A stretch of DNA of 64,000 bases from Denitrobaculum tricleocarpae (lineage in GTDB: Bacteria > Pseudomonadota > Alphaproteobacteria > Kiloniellales > Kiloniellaceae): assembly GCF_007004665.1 (NCBI RefSeq), contig NZ_ML660052.1, forward strand, positions 1-64,000, in the 5' to 3' direction. Shown in pieces: positions 54,509 to 62,948 of the stretch. Each line of letters opens with the position of its first letter. The first letter of the stretch is position 1. A program made the position numbers and the translations under genes. The notes under the pieces are model-generated. The model worked only from the letters and a program-made list of their open reading frames with translations. It ran no database searches and was not told the DNA's origin.

Positions 54509-55363
54509 TCAATCCCAGGCGAAGCTCTGTGACAGGAAGTCGGGCGCCGCCTTGTACTTTGCGAAGAGAGCGGACAGCTCGGCTTCATCCGCATCGGCCA
54601 GGATGCCGCCCTTGATCAGCAGGCTCGCCGCGCCGATGCCCCGGGCGCCCGCGATATCGTGTTCGATGCTGTCGCCGATGCCGATGATGCGTTTGTCCTC
54701 TCCCTCGCCATCGGCACCGCTGCAGCGTTCCAGCGCAAAGCGGTAGATGCTTGGCCAGGGCTTCCCGATCCATTCCACAGGACCGCCGAGCGCTTCGTAT
54801 TCTTCGGCGATCCGTCCGGCGCCGTAGCGCAGTCCCGCGGCAGTGATCATGATTTTGTCGGGATTGGTGCAGAGGCAGGGGACTTTTCGCTCCGCCGCGG
54901 GCCGAAGGTTCTCCAGGTAGTGCTCCAGGGGCACGCTATCCCCGTCACTGCCGGCCAGCAGAACCAGATCGGCATCCGCGCCGTCCTCAACCAGTTCAAG
55001 TCCCAGACCCTCGACCGCGGATCTGGTTCCACCGCGCGACAGCAGAAGACAACGCCGGGTTTGCCCAGCGCCGCTGCCCGCCGAAAGCTGGTGCCAGGCG
55101 ACCTCGCCGGAGGTGACGAAATGATCGTAAAGGTCACTTGGAAAGCCCAGCGCCTCCATGCGCGTCGCATTCGCCGTAGACCGCCGGCCCGAGTTGGAGA
55201 GCAGGACCACGGTCTTAGCTTCCGATTTGAGCTTCTCGAGCACCCGGATCGCGCCCGGATAGGGGGCTTGCCCGTCGTGCAGCACCCCGAACTGATCGAT
55301 CAGGAAAAGATCATAATCCCCGGCGATTTCTCTCAGTCCGCCGACGGCACGGTATGAGCTCAT
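54509..55363 (-). CDS. HAD-superfamily (class IIA) phosphatase
   Basis: 284 residues. The nucleophile motif is changed to LFLIDQFGVLHDG (DxF in place of DxD; about 18-30). LLSNSGRRS (motif II), WIGKPWPSIYRFALE with the motif III Lys, and GIGDSIEHDIAGARGIGAAS (motif IV) are normal. It is the NagD-like/HAD-IIA group that removes phosphate from sugar or polyol phosphates. ATG 55363 overlaps the stop of the kinase upstream by 4 nt; the long frame to 55816 is antisense-like and not part of the gene. It is the last gene of the polyol operon. Confidence 0.85.
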   Translation of the reverse strand: MSSYRAVGGLREIAGDYDLFLIDQFGVLHDGQAPYPGAIRVLEKLKSEAKTVVLLSNSGRRSTANATRMEALGFPSDLYDHFVTSGEVAWHQLSAGSGAGQTRRCLLLSRGGTRSAVEGLGLELVEDGADADLVLLAGSDGDSVPLEHYLENLRPAAERKVPCLCTNPDKIMITAAGLRYGAGRIAEEYEALGGPVEWIGKPWPSIYRFALERCSGADGEGEDKRIIGIGDSIEHDIAGARGIGAASLLIKGGILADADEAELSALFAKYKAAPDFLSQSFAWD

Positions 55364-56655
55364 ATCAGACCCGCCCCGCGTGCAGCGGCGAGGGCGAGGC
55401 GTGCGGTTCCCGCAGCGGCGTCCTGGGAAGCCGGTGCCAGGAACGGTACGGGCAGCACACGCTGGCGGATTGCCGTCCAGGTCGGGTTCTGCGCGCCGCC
55501 TCCGACCGTGCGCAGGGATCTGAGCTCCGGCGCGCCCAGCTCCTTGAGGCGCTGATAGCCCAGAACTTCCACGGCGGTGACGCCCTCCAGGAGGGCCTGA
55601 AGAAACTGCGCGTCTTTCAGGGGCCGAGGTTCCAGCCGCGGCTGCAGCTCGGGATCGTTGATGGGAAAACGCTCGCCCTCGGTGGCGAGCGGATAATAGT
55701 CGTAGCCCAGGGGCGCATCCGGATTGATTTCCGTTGAAAGCGTGCGCATTTGCTCGGGGCTGAAATACTTGGCCAGCACTGCGCCGCCGGAGTTCGACGC
55801 ACCGCCCGCGAGCCATCGGTCTCCAATGCGGTGACTGTAAAGTCCATACTCGGGCGCAAAGAGCGGCTTATCCGAGAGCATCTTGAGGACCAGTGTCGAC
55901 CCGAGCGCCGTCACGGCATCGCCGGGCTCTTCGGCTCCGGTCGCCAGGAAGGAGGCGCAGCCGTCTGTGGTGCCCGCCGCGATGACCGCCCGGGGTGAGA
56001 TGCCCAGGAACGCGGCGGCTTCTCTCGTAATCTCGCCGATCACGCTGCCGGGTTCGGCGACCTCCGGCAAGAGGGCGCGTCTGGCGGCCGTCCGGTCCAG
56101 CCAGTCTGGCCAACGGCGCTCGATGGGATCATACCCGGTCTTCAGCGCATTGTTCTCGTCACTGACATCGAAACGTCCGCTCAGGCAACCGGCTATCCAG
56201 TCGGCTTGATGGATGACCTTCTGCGTTCCTTTGGTGTCCTGCAGGCGAACAACCTTCAGAAGTCCGGAGGTCGGGCCGTGCGCCGCGGAGGTTTCCGGCG
56301 CATGGGCGGCAATGTCGGCGATGGCTTCGGGCGTGGTCACCACGTCGTTGTACATCAGGGCGTTGCCGAGCGGATTGCCTGCTTTATCGACGGGCAACAG
56401 GGTGCCCGAAGTGCCGTCCACAGCGATCGCGGCGATCCGTTCGCCATCAAGCCTGCGCATCAGATCCTCGAGCGTTCTTATCGTCGCGCCCCACCAGACC
56501 TTGGGATCGCGTGGATTGGGCCCGGCTTCCGACATGGGCGTGTCCGCCCTGGCCACTTCATGCTTCGCGCCATCAATGGCGACGGCTCGCACACCCGTGG
56601 TGCCCACGTCGATACCAAGGGCTACAGATCCCGAATTTTCGTCAACGCCGATCAC
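55360..56655 (-). CDS. FGGY-family sugar/polyol kinase (ribulokinase-like, short)
   Basis: 431 residues. ATP-binding phosphate 1 loop GIDVGTTGVRAVAID (about 14-28), catalytic Asp in VDGTSGTLLPVD-type segment, and TALGSTLVLKML and GGGAQNPTWTAIRQ (adenosine loop) in the C-terminal half. The length is nearer to D-ribulose-kinase-like proteins than to the 500-residue xylulokinases. It phosphorylates a pentulose or similar, using the aldolases and HAD protein as neighbours. The exact substrate is open. Confidence 0.85.
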   Translation of the reverse strand: MIGVDENSGSVALGIDVGTTGVRAVAIDGAKHEVARADTPMSEAGPNPRDPKVWWGATIRTLEDLMRRLDGERIAAIAVDGTSGTLLPVDKAGNPLGNALMYNDVVTTPEAIADIAAHAPETSAAHGPTSGLLKVVRLQDTKGTQKVIHQADWIAGCLSGRFDVSDENNALKTGYDPIERRWPDWLDRTAARRALLPEVAEPGSVIGEITREAAAFLGISPRAVIAAGTTDGCASFLATGAEEPGDAVTALGSTLVLKMLSDKPLFAPEYGLYSHRIGDRWLAGGASNSGGAVLAKYFSPEQMRTLSTEINPDAPLGYDYYPLATEGERFPINDPELQPRLEPRPLKDAQFLQALLEGVTAVEVLGYQRLKELGAPELRSLRTVGGGAQNPTWTAIRQRVLPVPFLAPASQDAAAGTARLALAAARGAGLI

Positions 56656-56726
56656 GAGAGGTTTCTCTTCCCACTAAAGACTTTGCACCCGGCTTTTAGC
56701 ACTGCAAGCGCCGCAGGTCAGCTCTC

Positions 56727-57773
56727 CTATAGTTGAGCTTCCAGTTGCTTGCGGTATTTTTCCGCGTCCCAGTTCAGAAGTTCGTCATCCTGTTCGGCCG
56801 TCAGATAGCGCACCGGGGTCTCTGCGGCAATCCGGCTTGTCACATGGGCCAAACAGCGCGCCAGTTCTTCACCGCTTTCCGAGACCGACTCGTGCAACAA
56901 GGTGCCTGCGTCCGGGATCAACAGGATGGCCGGGGCCTGTTCCCTTCCGGCGAGCATCTGCTTTGGTGTTTCGCCCGGCGCGAGGGCGGTGGCCCCGGAG
57001 CCCAGAAAAATCACGTGATCCGGATAGAGCGAACCGCCGCTCGCGATCCGGCGCGAGAGAGGATCCAGGGCAACCGCGTGACTGTCGCTGTGGCGCGGCA
57101 GGCGGTACGGCAGGTCCGCTGCGATTGCCGTCAGCTTTTCATGGTTCGCAGCCGGAAGATCGCGCGTCGGGTTGCGCAAGGCTTCACTGACGGCGGCGAG
57201 CAGCTTTTCCGCTTCCGCGACAGAGTCTGCGGCAACCACCAGGCCGTGATTGGCCAGGACCAGGACCGATGTCGTCGCGCTGGTCCGTTCGGCGATGGCG
57301 CGCGAAAGCGGCAGACCGGGCCGGACATAGGGAATCCAGGCCCAGTCGAAGTCGCGCAGTTTATCCTGCAAGGCGGTCTCGCCGTCCCACCGGGCGGACC
57401 AGGCAATGGTCTCCACACAGTGGGCGTGAACCACGACCTTCTGCGGCATGGCGGCATGTAGGGTGGTTTCGATGGAAGGTCTCAGGTTTTCGGGATTTGC
57501 GTCCTCAATGACGAAGCCCTGGGCTTTTTCGGCGGCTGGGTCGTTGGCGGCAAGGGCGGTCAGCAGAGGTTTGAGCCTCACGGGCACCATGATGTTCCGC
57601 TCGAGCGCCTGGCTCAGCCAGGTGCCCGATGCTTTGATCCAAAGCACACCCTCCTGCTTGATCGAGGTGTTGCCGCCTGCGGCCTGGACCAACGCCGGGT
57701 CTTTGCCGATACGGGCGGAAAGTCTGCGCAGCGCGACCAGCTCATCCCGGTTCTCTGTCGTCTCTTGGGTCAT
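56727..57773 (-). CDS. Class II aldolase/adducin-family protein, extended
   Basis: 348 residues. The N-terminal class II aldolase domain (about 10-215) has GGNTSIKQEGVLWIKASGT and zinc-ligand histidines in VVHAHCVETIAW and LANHGLVVAADS. A second region (about 230-345) resembles the part of long rhamnulose-aldolase relatives, without the dehydrogenase. It probably splits a ketose phosphate. It sits 71 bp upstream of the short FGGY kinase and 3 bp after glpD in the same direction. Confidence 0.82.
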   Translation of the reverse strand: MTQETTENRDELVALRRLSARIGKDPALVQAAGGNTSIKQEGVLWIKASGTWLSQALERNIMVPVRLKPLLTALAANDPAAEKAQGFVIEDANPENLRPSIETTLHAAMPQKVVVHAHCVETIAWSARWDGETALQDKLRDFDWAWIPYVRPGLPLSRAIAERTSATTSVLVLANHGLVVAADSVAEAEKLLAAVSEALRNPTRDLPAANHEKLTAIAADLPYRLPRHSDSHAVALDPLSRRIASGGSLYPDHVIFLGSGATALAPGETPKQMLAGREQAPAILLIPDAGTLLHESVSESGEELARCLAHVTSRIAAETPVRYLTAEQDDELLNWDAEKYRKQLEAQL

Positions 57774-57776
57774 TGT

Positions 57777-59333
57777 TTAACCTGCCTTTGCCATTTTGCC
57801 CGCGCACCAGGTCTCAAAGTTCCGGCGCTCCTGGGCGCTCAGATGCAGCCCGTGCTTCGTACGGCGTTCCAGAATGTCTTCGGCCGTGACGGCCCATTCT
57901 CTCTCCATCAGATAGTGCGCCTCAGCTTCATAGAGCTGAGCGCCGAAGTGTTTGCCCAGGTCTTCCAGGCTGCGCGCCGGGCCAAGCAGATCGCGCAGCC
58001 GTGTGCCGTAAAGGCGGCTGAGGTGATCGGCGAGGGATGCCGGCAGCCAGGGATAGTCCTTCGTTACGGACTGACGGAAACTGTCGAAATCCGCATCGGG
58101 AATATCGCCTCCGGGCAGACTCCCCTGCGCCGTCCAATCCGGCCCAAGATCGGGAAAATAGGGTTGGAGTTTCTGCAGCGCATGTTCCGCCAGTTTGCGG
58201 AAGGTCGTAATTTTACCCCCGAAGACGGAGAGCATCGGCGCGCCACTCTGGTCGTCGAGATCGAAGACATAGTCGCGTGTGACCGCGCTGGGATTTTCCG
58301 CCGCGTCGTCGTACAGCGGACGCACGCCGGAAAAACGATGGACGATGTCTGCTTCGCTCAGCTGCTGTTTGAAGTAGCGGTTGACGGCGCTCAGCAGGTA
58401 GTCAACTTCTGCCTGGTCGACGGCGACTTCGTCGGCGGTCCCCTCGTAGGGCACGTCCGTGGTCCCGATCAGGCAGAGGTCGTCCTCGTACGGATTGATG
58501 AAGATCACCCGCTTGTCGGTGTTCTGCACCAGGTATGCCTGCGGGCCGTCCCAGAACTTGGGCACGACCAGATGGCTGCCTTTGACCAGCCTGATGTTGC
58601 GCGAAGAATTGAAGCCGGTGACCTTGCCCAGGACCTCCTGAACCCAGGGACCGGCGGCATTGACCAGGGCTTTGCACCTCAGAACCCGGGTTTGCCCCGT
58701 CGTGCCGGATTTGAGTTCGACCCGCCAGTGACCGTCTTCCCGGCGGGCGGAGGTGCAGGTCGTGCGGGGATAGATCTTCGCGCCCCGATCCGCCGCGTCC
58801 AGCGCGTTCAGAACCACCAGCCGCGCATCGTCGACCCAGCAGTCCGAGTATTCGAAGGCCTTGTGGTAGCTGTCCCGCAGGGCTAGGCCCTCGGGAGCGC
58901 TGCGCAGATCCAGGGTCCGGGTTCCGGGCAGGCGCTTGCGGCCGCCCAGATGGTCGTAAAGGAACAGACCGAGCCGGATCAGCCAGGCCGGCCGATCCTG
59001 CGGGCTGTGCGGCAGGACGAAGCGCAGCGGCCAGATGATGTGCGGCGCGGACTCCATCAGAACTTCACGTTCGATCAGGGCCTCACGCACCAGACGGAAT
59101 TCGTAGTACTCCAGGTATCGCAGGCCGCCGTGCACCAGTTTACCGGACCGCGATGATGTGCCCTGCGCAAGATCGTCTTTTTCACAGAGCACGACCGAGA
59201 GACCCCGCCCGGCGGCATCCCGGGCAATCCCGGTGCCGTTGACCCCGCCACCGATCACGCAGAGGTCCAGAAGATCGGACTCGCTTTCGGTATCTGCTGT
59301 CGGCGCGTGCGGTGCGGTTGGCGACGGTGTCAT
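57777..59333 (-). CDS. glpD: Aerobic glycerol-3-phosphate dehydrogenase-like flavoprotein
   Basis: 518 residues. FAD-binding CVIGGGVNGTGIARDAAGRG (about 26-45), SSRSGKLVHGGLRYLE and the family block GTTDVPYEGTADEVA (about 290) indicate the GlpD family. A C-terminal helical domain follows (EAHYLMEREWAVTAEDILER). It is a membrane-associated quinone-linked enzyme. Relatives act on other polyol phosphates (for example erythritol phosphate), and the two kinases and aldolases next to it make that possible here. Confidence 0.88.
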   Translation of the reverse strand: MTPSPTAPHAPTADTESESDLLDLCVIGGGVNGTGIARDAAGRGLSVVLCEKDDLAQGTSSRSGKLVHGGLRYLEYYEFRLVREALIEREVLMESAPHIIWPLRFVLPHSPQDRPAWLIRLGLFLYDHLGGRKRLPGTRTLDLRSAPEGLALRDSYHKAFEYSDCWVDDARLVVLNALDAADRGAKIYPRTTCTSARREDGHWRVELKSGTTGQTRVLRCKALVNAAGPWVQEVLGKVTGFNSSRNIRLVKGSHLVVPKFWDGPQAYLVQNTDKRVIFINPYEDDLCLIGTTDVPYEGTADEVAVDQAEVDYLLSAVNRYFKQQLSEADIVHRFSGVRPLYDDAAENPSAVTRDYVFDLDDQSGAPMLSVFGGKITTFRKLAEHALQKLQPYFPDLGPDWTAQGSLPGGDIPDADFDSFRQSVTKDYPWLPASLADHLSRLYGTRLRDLLGPARSLEDLGKHFGAQLYEAEAHYLMEREWAVTAEDILERRTKHGLHLSAQERRNFETWCAGKMAKAG

Positions 59334-59378
59334 GGTTCCGGTGTTTTTGCGATGCGTCCACTCAAAGTCGAACGGCCG

Positions 59379-60230
59379 TTACGCCTGCTTCCTCGTTCTG
59401 GGTTTAGTTTGCGTTCTGGCTTTAGTCTGAGCCCCGGCTTTAGTCTGAGTTCTGGCTTTGCTTGGGGCCTTCCGCTTAGCCGCGACTTTTGGTTTGGCCG
59501 CTGCACTCGTTTTGCCAGCCGCTTTCGTCTTAGCCGGGGTTTTGGCTCGGGTTTTGGGCTTGGCATTGCTGTTCGCGGATTTCTTGTCCTGCAGCCCGTA
59601 GCCCTTGAAGCGTTCCATCACATTTGCGATCTCCGCGTCACTCAACAGGTTGGGGCCGCCGATCAGCAGGCTCTGGTAGTACTGCTTGGCAATGGTCTCC
59701 AGCTCGACCGCCAGCCACATGGCCTTTGCGATATTGGCGCCGGTCGCGATCATGCCGTGGTTCGCCAGGATACAGCCGGTCCGGTCCTTCAGGGCTTTTA
59801 ACGCATTGGCGGAGAGTTCTTCGGTCCCGAAGGTGGCGTAATCGGCACAGCGGATCATCGGGCCGCCGAAGGCCGCGATCATGTAGTGACAGGCCGGGAT
59901 CTCCTTGCCTGCGATGGAGAGGATCGTGGCGTAAGTGGAATGGGTGTGAACGATGCCGCCCACGTCGGGCCGATCGATCATGATATCCAGATGGAAGCGC
60001 CATTCGGTCGAGGGCTTAAGCGGGCCTTCCCAGGATCCGTAATCCTTGTTGATCGGCATGGTGGCCAGATCACCGGGTTTCAGGGCTTCGTAGGCGATTC
60101 CGCTGGGGGTAATGATCATCACATCTTTGTAGCGTGCGCTGAGATTACCTGAAGTGCCCTGGTTGAGACCAGTCGCGTTCATCTTCAGGCAGTTCTCAAT
60201 GATCGCCTTGCGTATTTCGAGTTCCGTCAT
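59379..60230 (-). CDS. Class II aldolase (fuculose-phosphate-type) with histone-H1-like C-terminal tail
   Basis: 283 residues. The aldolase core (about 1-215) has NQGTSGNLSARYKDVMIITP, the His pair in VHTHSTYATIL and LANHGMIATG, and the catalytic Glu region. From about residue 218 it carries a roughly 65-residue tail of Lys/Ala/Thr/Pro repeats (KPKTRAKTPAKTKAAGKTSA), strongly basic like histone H1 or AlgP. The core already has the usual family length. ATG 60230 follows GGAGAGA. It sits in the polyol operon. Confidence 0.87.
   Translation of the reverse strand: MTELEIRKAIIENCLKMNATGLNQGTSGNLSARYKDVMIITPSGIAYEALKPGDLATMPINKDYGSWEGPLKPSTEWRFHLDIMIDRPDVGGIVHTHSTYATILSIAGKEIPACHYMIAAFGGPMIRCADYATFGTEELSANALKALKDRTGCILANHGMIATGANIAKAMWLAVELETIAKQYYQSLLIGGPNLLSDAEIANVMERFKGYGLQDKKSANSNAKPKTRAKTPAKTKAAGKTSAAAKPKVAAKRKAPSKARTQTKAGAQTKARTQTKPRTRKQA
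59385..59575 (-). repeat. Degenerate short repeats encoding the basic tail
   Basis: The plus strand shows repeated GGCTTTAGTCTGAG-, GTTCTGGCTTTAG- and GTTTTGGCT-type units over about 190 bp at the aldolase 3' end. They encode alternating Lys/Ala/Thr blocks. Slipped-strand expansion is a likely origin. Confidence 0.6.
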
Positions 60231-60352
60231 GGGTCTCTCCGTTATCCTTTCGCGCCGCTGCATTCGGGTGTCGAAGCCGCTTGCGCTCTATCTACTTGTC
60301 TTGGGCTCTTCGTCAATCTATTGCGGTCTCTTTATCAACAGGCATCAGTGGC

Positions 60353-61393
60353 TCAACAGGGATTGATCGGCGGCTTGCCGCTCAGGAACCTGCGCACCTC
60401 CTCCGCCGCCTGTTCCGCCGCATAGGTTACGGTGCGGACCGAGGCGCCGGCGATGTGCGGCGTCAGGGTCACATTCGGCAGCTGCAGCAGTGGCCACTCC
60501 TCCGGCGGCGGCTCGATGGCAAAGGTCTCCAGCATGGCACCGCCGAGGTGACCCGAGACCAGGGCGTCGTAGAGGGCGTCGTAATCGACCATCGGGCCGC
60601 GTGCCGTGTTCACGAAAAGGCTGCCGGGTTTCATCCTGACAAAAGCACCGGCGTCAATGAACCTGGTCGTCTCCGGCGTGACGCGGGCATGCAGGGTGAC
60701 CACATCGGACTGTTCCAGAAGTGTCGGCAGGTCGACCTGCTCGACACCGGCCTTCAGGTCTTCGGCCGAGAGCTGCACATAGGGGTCGCAGACCAGTACC
60801 CGGCTGCCGAAGGCGCGCAGCAAGGGCACGACCCGGGTCCCGATATTGCCGTAGCCGATCACGCCGACGGTCATCTCGTTCAGTTCCCGGCCGGTCCGGT
60901 CGGCGCGGTAGAGATCGCCGCGCCATTCGCCCTTGCGCAGGGCTTCGTGTCCGACGCGGATCAGGCGGGTCTCCGCCAGGATGGCACCGATGGTGAATTC
61001 GGCAACCGCGCTGGCGTTGCGGCCCGGTACGTTGACGACCCGGATATCGCGTTTGCGGGCGGCCTCCATGTCGATATTGACCGGTCCGCCGCGCGAGACC
61101 GCGACGAACTTCAGGTTCGGCAATTGCGCCATCATGTCGTCCGACAGGGGCGCCAGATGCGTGACGAAAATCTCCGACTCGCCGATGAAGCGCACAACTT
61201 CATCCGGATCGCCCATGTATTCCTTGAGGCCGTCGAGACCCGGTTTGGCGTAGCCATGCTCCATGGGCTCGTCCGGCCAGGGAAACTCCAGGCTGCGGAT
61301 CCGGTGTTCCCCGCCGCAGGCCTTCTCGATGGCGTCGCTGAAGGCATCCGCCATCATGAAGCGGTCACCGATGATCGTGATTTCACTCGCCAT
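60353..61393 (-). CDS. D-isomer-specific 2-hydroxyacid dehydrogenase
   Basis: 346 residues. NAD-binding VGVIGYGNIGTRVVPLLRAF (about 165-185), and catalytic-site blocks NVPGRNASAVAEFTIGAILA, FVNTARGPMVDYDALYDALV and LTPHIAGASVRTV with the catalytic His. ATG 61393 is chosen because the longer frame covers the end of the kinase gene. It lies 1 bp after the stop of the long FGGY kinase and is probably translated with it. The substrate may be a sugar acid made by this pathway. Confidence 0.88.
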   Translation of the reverse strand: MASEITIIGDRFMMADAFSDAIEKACGGEHRIRSLEFPWPDEPMEHGYAKPGLDGLKEYMGDPDEVVRFIGESEIFVTHLAPLSDDMMAQLPNLKFVAVSRGGPVNIDMEAARKRDIRVVNVPGRNASAVAEFTIGAILAETRLIRVGHEALRKGEWRGDLYRADRTGRELNEMTVGVIGYGNIGTRVVPLLRAFGSRVLVCDPYVQLSAEDLKAGVEQVDLPTLLEQSDVVTLHARVTPETTRFIDAGAFVRMKPGSLFVNTARGPMVDYDALYDALVSGHLGGAMLETFAIEPPPEEWPLLQLPNVTLTPHIAGASVRTVTYAAEQAAEEVRRFLSGKPPINPC

Positions 61394-61394
61394 A

Positions 61395-62948
61395 TCAGGC
61401 TCCGTTCCTCTGTGCCAGAGATCGCCAGAGAGGCGGCATGTTGCGCCGGGCTTCTTCATAGAGCGTGTAGGTCTTTCCATAGATCGCGGTCAGTTCCGCA
61501 TCGGGCGCTTCGCGCGCGCCGAGATAGGGCGTGACCCATTGTTCCGCACAGTCGGCCATATCGGCGTATACGCCCAGGCAGACCGCCGCCATCATGGCGA
61601 CGCCCGCTGCGCCCGCCTCAACGCGTTCGCTGGTGCGGACATCCGCGCCCAAAGCCGCGCTCAGAATGCGGCGGATCTGCGTGCTGCGTGCTGCGCCGCC
61701 GGTCAGGCGCACTTCCTTGGGCAGGTCGCCCATGGCTTCGTAGCAATCGCGCGCGGCCAGGGAGAGCCCTTCGTAAGTCGCCCGCAAAAGATCGCCGTAA
61801 CCATGCCGTGTCGAGAGGCCGAGAAAGGCCGCGCTTGCGCTGGCATCCGTGAAAGGACCGCGTTCGCCCGCCGCTGAAATGTAGGGTTGATAGAGCAGAT
61901 TTGCCGGTTGCGCTGCCGCGACCAGTCCGTCGGCCTTCGCCAGAAGATCCGCACGGGAACGCTCGACGCCTTCGCTGGAGAGCACACCCAAGGCCAAATC
62001 CAGCAGCCAATCGATGTTGAGGGTGCCTGCCAGGTTCGACTGCATCTGCGCGTAGCTGCCGGGCACCGGGAAGGGCATGGTATAGCCGGTGGCGTGCGGA
62101 TTGATCACCACATCCTCCGCCGATTTCACGAAGCGCATATGCATGCCCGTGGAACCGACGATGGTGCAGCCCAGGTCCGAGCCGGGGTCGTAGAGTCCGG
62201 CGCCCAGCGCAGCGCAGATCACATCGACGTAACCGAGCACCACCGGCGTCCCCTGCGGCAGGCCGGTCGAACGCGCCGCCTCGTCGCTCAGGCTGCCGTG
62301 CTGCCGGGTGCCCTCGATCATTTCCGGCAACAGAGGCCGTTGCGCGCTCAGTCCGAGACTTGCGATCACCTCGTCGGAGTAGGTCCGGGTTCTGAAGTCG
62401 CCATAGGTGAAGGTCCCTTCCGAAGGATCGGTCACCCGCTCGCCACAGAGTTTGTAGTAGAGCCAGTCCTTGCAGTGAAAAGCGGTGGCGGCTTTCTCCA
62501 GCCTCTCCGGCTGATGACGTTTCATCCAGAGCAGCTGCGGACCCTGCTGACAGGCCGCCAGACCGGTGCCGGTGTGGGCGAAGCGTGCCCGGTCCTCCGG
62601 CGATTCCCGCAGCTCATCCACGATGGATGCGGCGCGGGAATCCAGCCACAGCCAGGCCGGGCCGACCGGCGCGCCGCCGGCATCAATCAGCCAGGTCCCA
62701 TCGCCCTGACCCGTAACCGCAATTCCCAGTGTGCGGTGCGTGAGTTCCGGCAGCTGCGCGGCAAGCCCCGCGATGGAATCGAGCGTATCCTGCCAGGTTC
62801 GGGCGACATCCTGTTCCACCCCGCCGTCCGGCAGGCTCTCGTAACTGTTGGGCTGCGCGAAAACCGCCAGCTGCTCGCCCCTGGTCGAGAAGGCGACCGA
62901 TTTAATGACGGAGGTGCCGGCATCGATGCCGATCAGGATGTCTTTCAT
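61395..62948 (-). CDS. FGGY-family polyol/sugar kinase (long form)
   Basis: 517 residues. GIDAGTSVIKSVAFSTRGEQ at the N-terminus, catalytic Asp region WLWLDSRAASIVDE, IVGSTGMHMRF and the adenosine loop LTGGAARSTQIRRILSAALG. Length and order resemble erythritol kinase and xylulokinase-type proteins; erythritol, threitol or a pentulose are possible. It overlaps the ABC ATPase gene by 4 nt and precedes the 2-hydroxyacid dehydrogenase gene. Confidence 0.87.
   Translation of the reverse strand: MKDILIGIDAGTSVIKSVAFSTRGEQLAVFAQPNSYESLPDGGVEQDVARTWQDTLDSIAGLAAQLPELTHRTLGIAVTGQGDGTWLIDAGGAPVGPAWLWLDSRAASIVDELRESPEDRARFAHTGTGLAACQQGPQLLWMKRHQPERLEKAATAFHCKDWLYYKLCGERVTDPSEGTFTYGDFRTRTYSDEVIASLGLSAQRPLLPEMIEGTRQHGSLSDEAARSTGLPQGTPVVLGYVDVICAALGAGLYDPGSDLGCTIVGSTGMHMRFVKSAEDVVINPHATGYTMPFPVPGSYAQMQSNLAGTLNIDWLLDLALGVLSSEGVERSRADLLAKADGLVAAAQPANLLYQPYISAAGERGPFTDASASAAFLGLSTRHGYGDLLRATYEGLSLAARDCYEAMGDLPKEVRLTGGAARSTQIRRILSAALGADVRTSERVEAGAAGVAMMAAVCLGVYADMADCAEQWVTPYLGAREAPDAELTAIYGKTYTLYEEARRNMPPLWRSLAQRNGA

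Noticed and set aside
54509-55816. The HAD frame read as a 435-residue protein
   Set aside because: The first about 150 residues are Arg/Ala-rich and lie antiparallel in frame over the kinase gene. The HAD protein starts at 55363 with an ATGA overlap.
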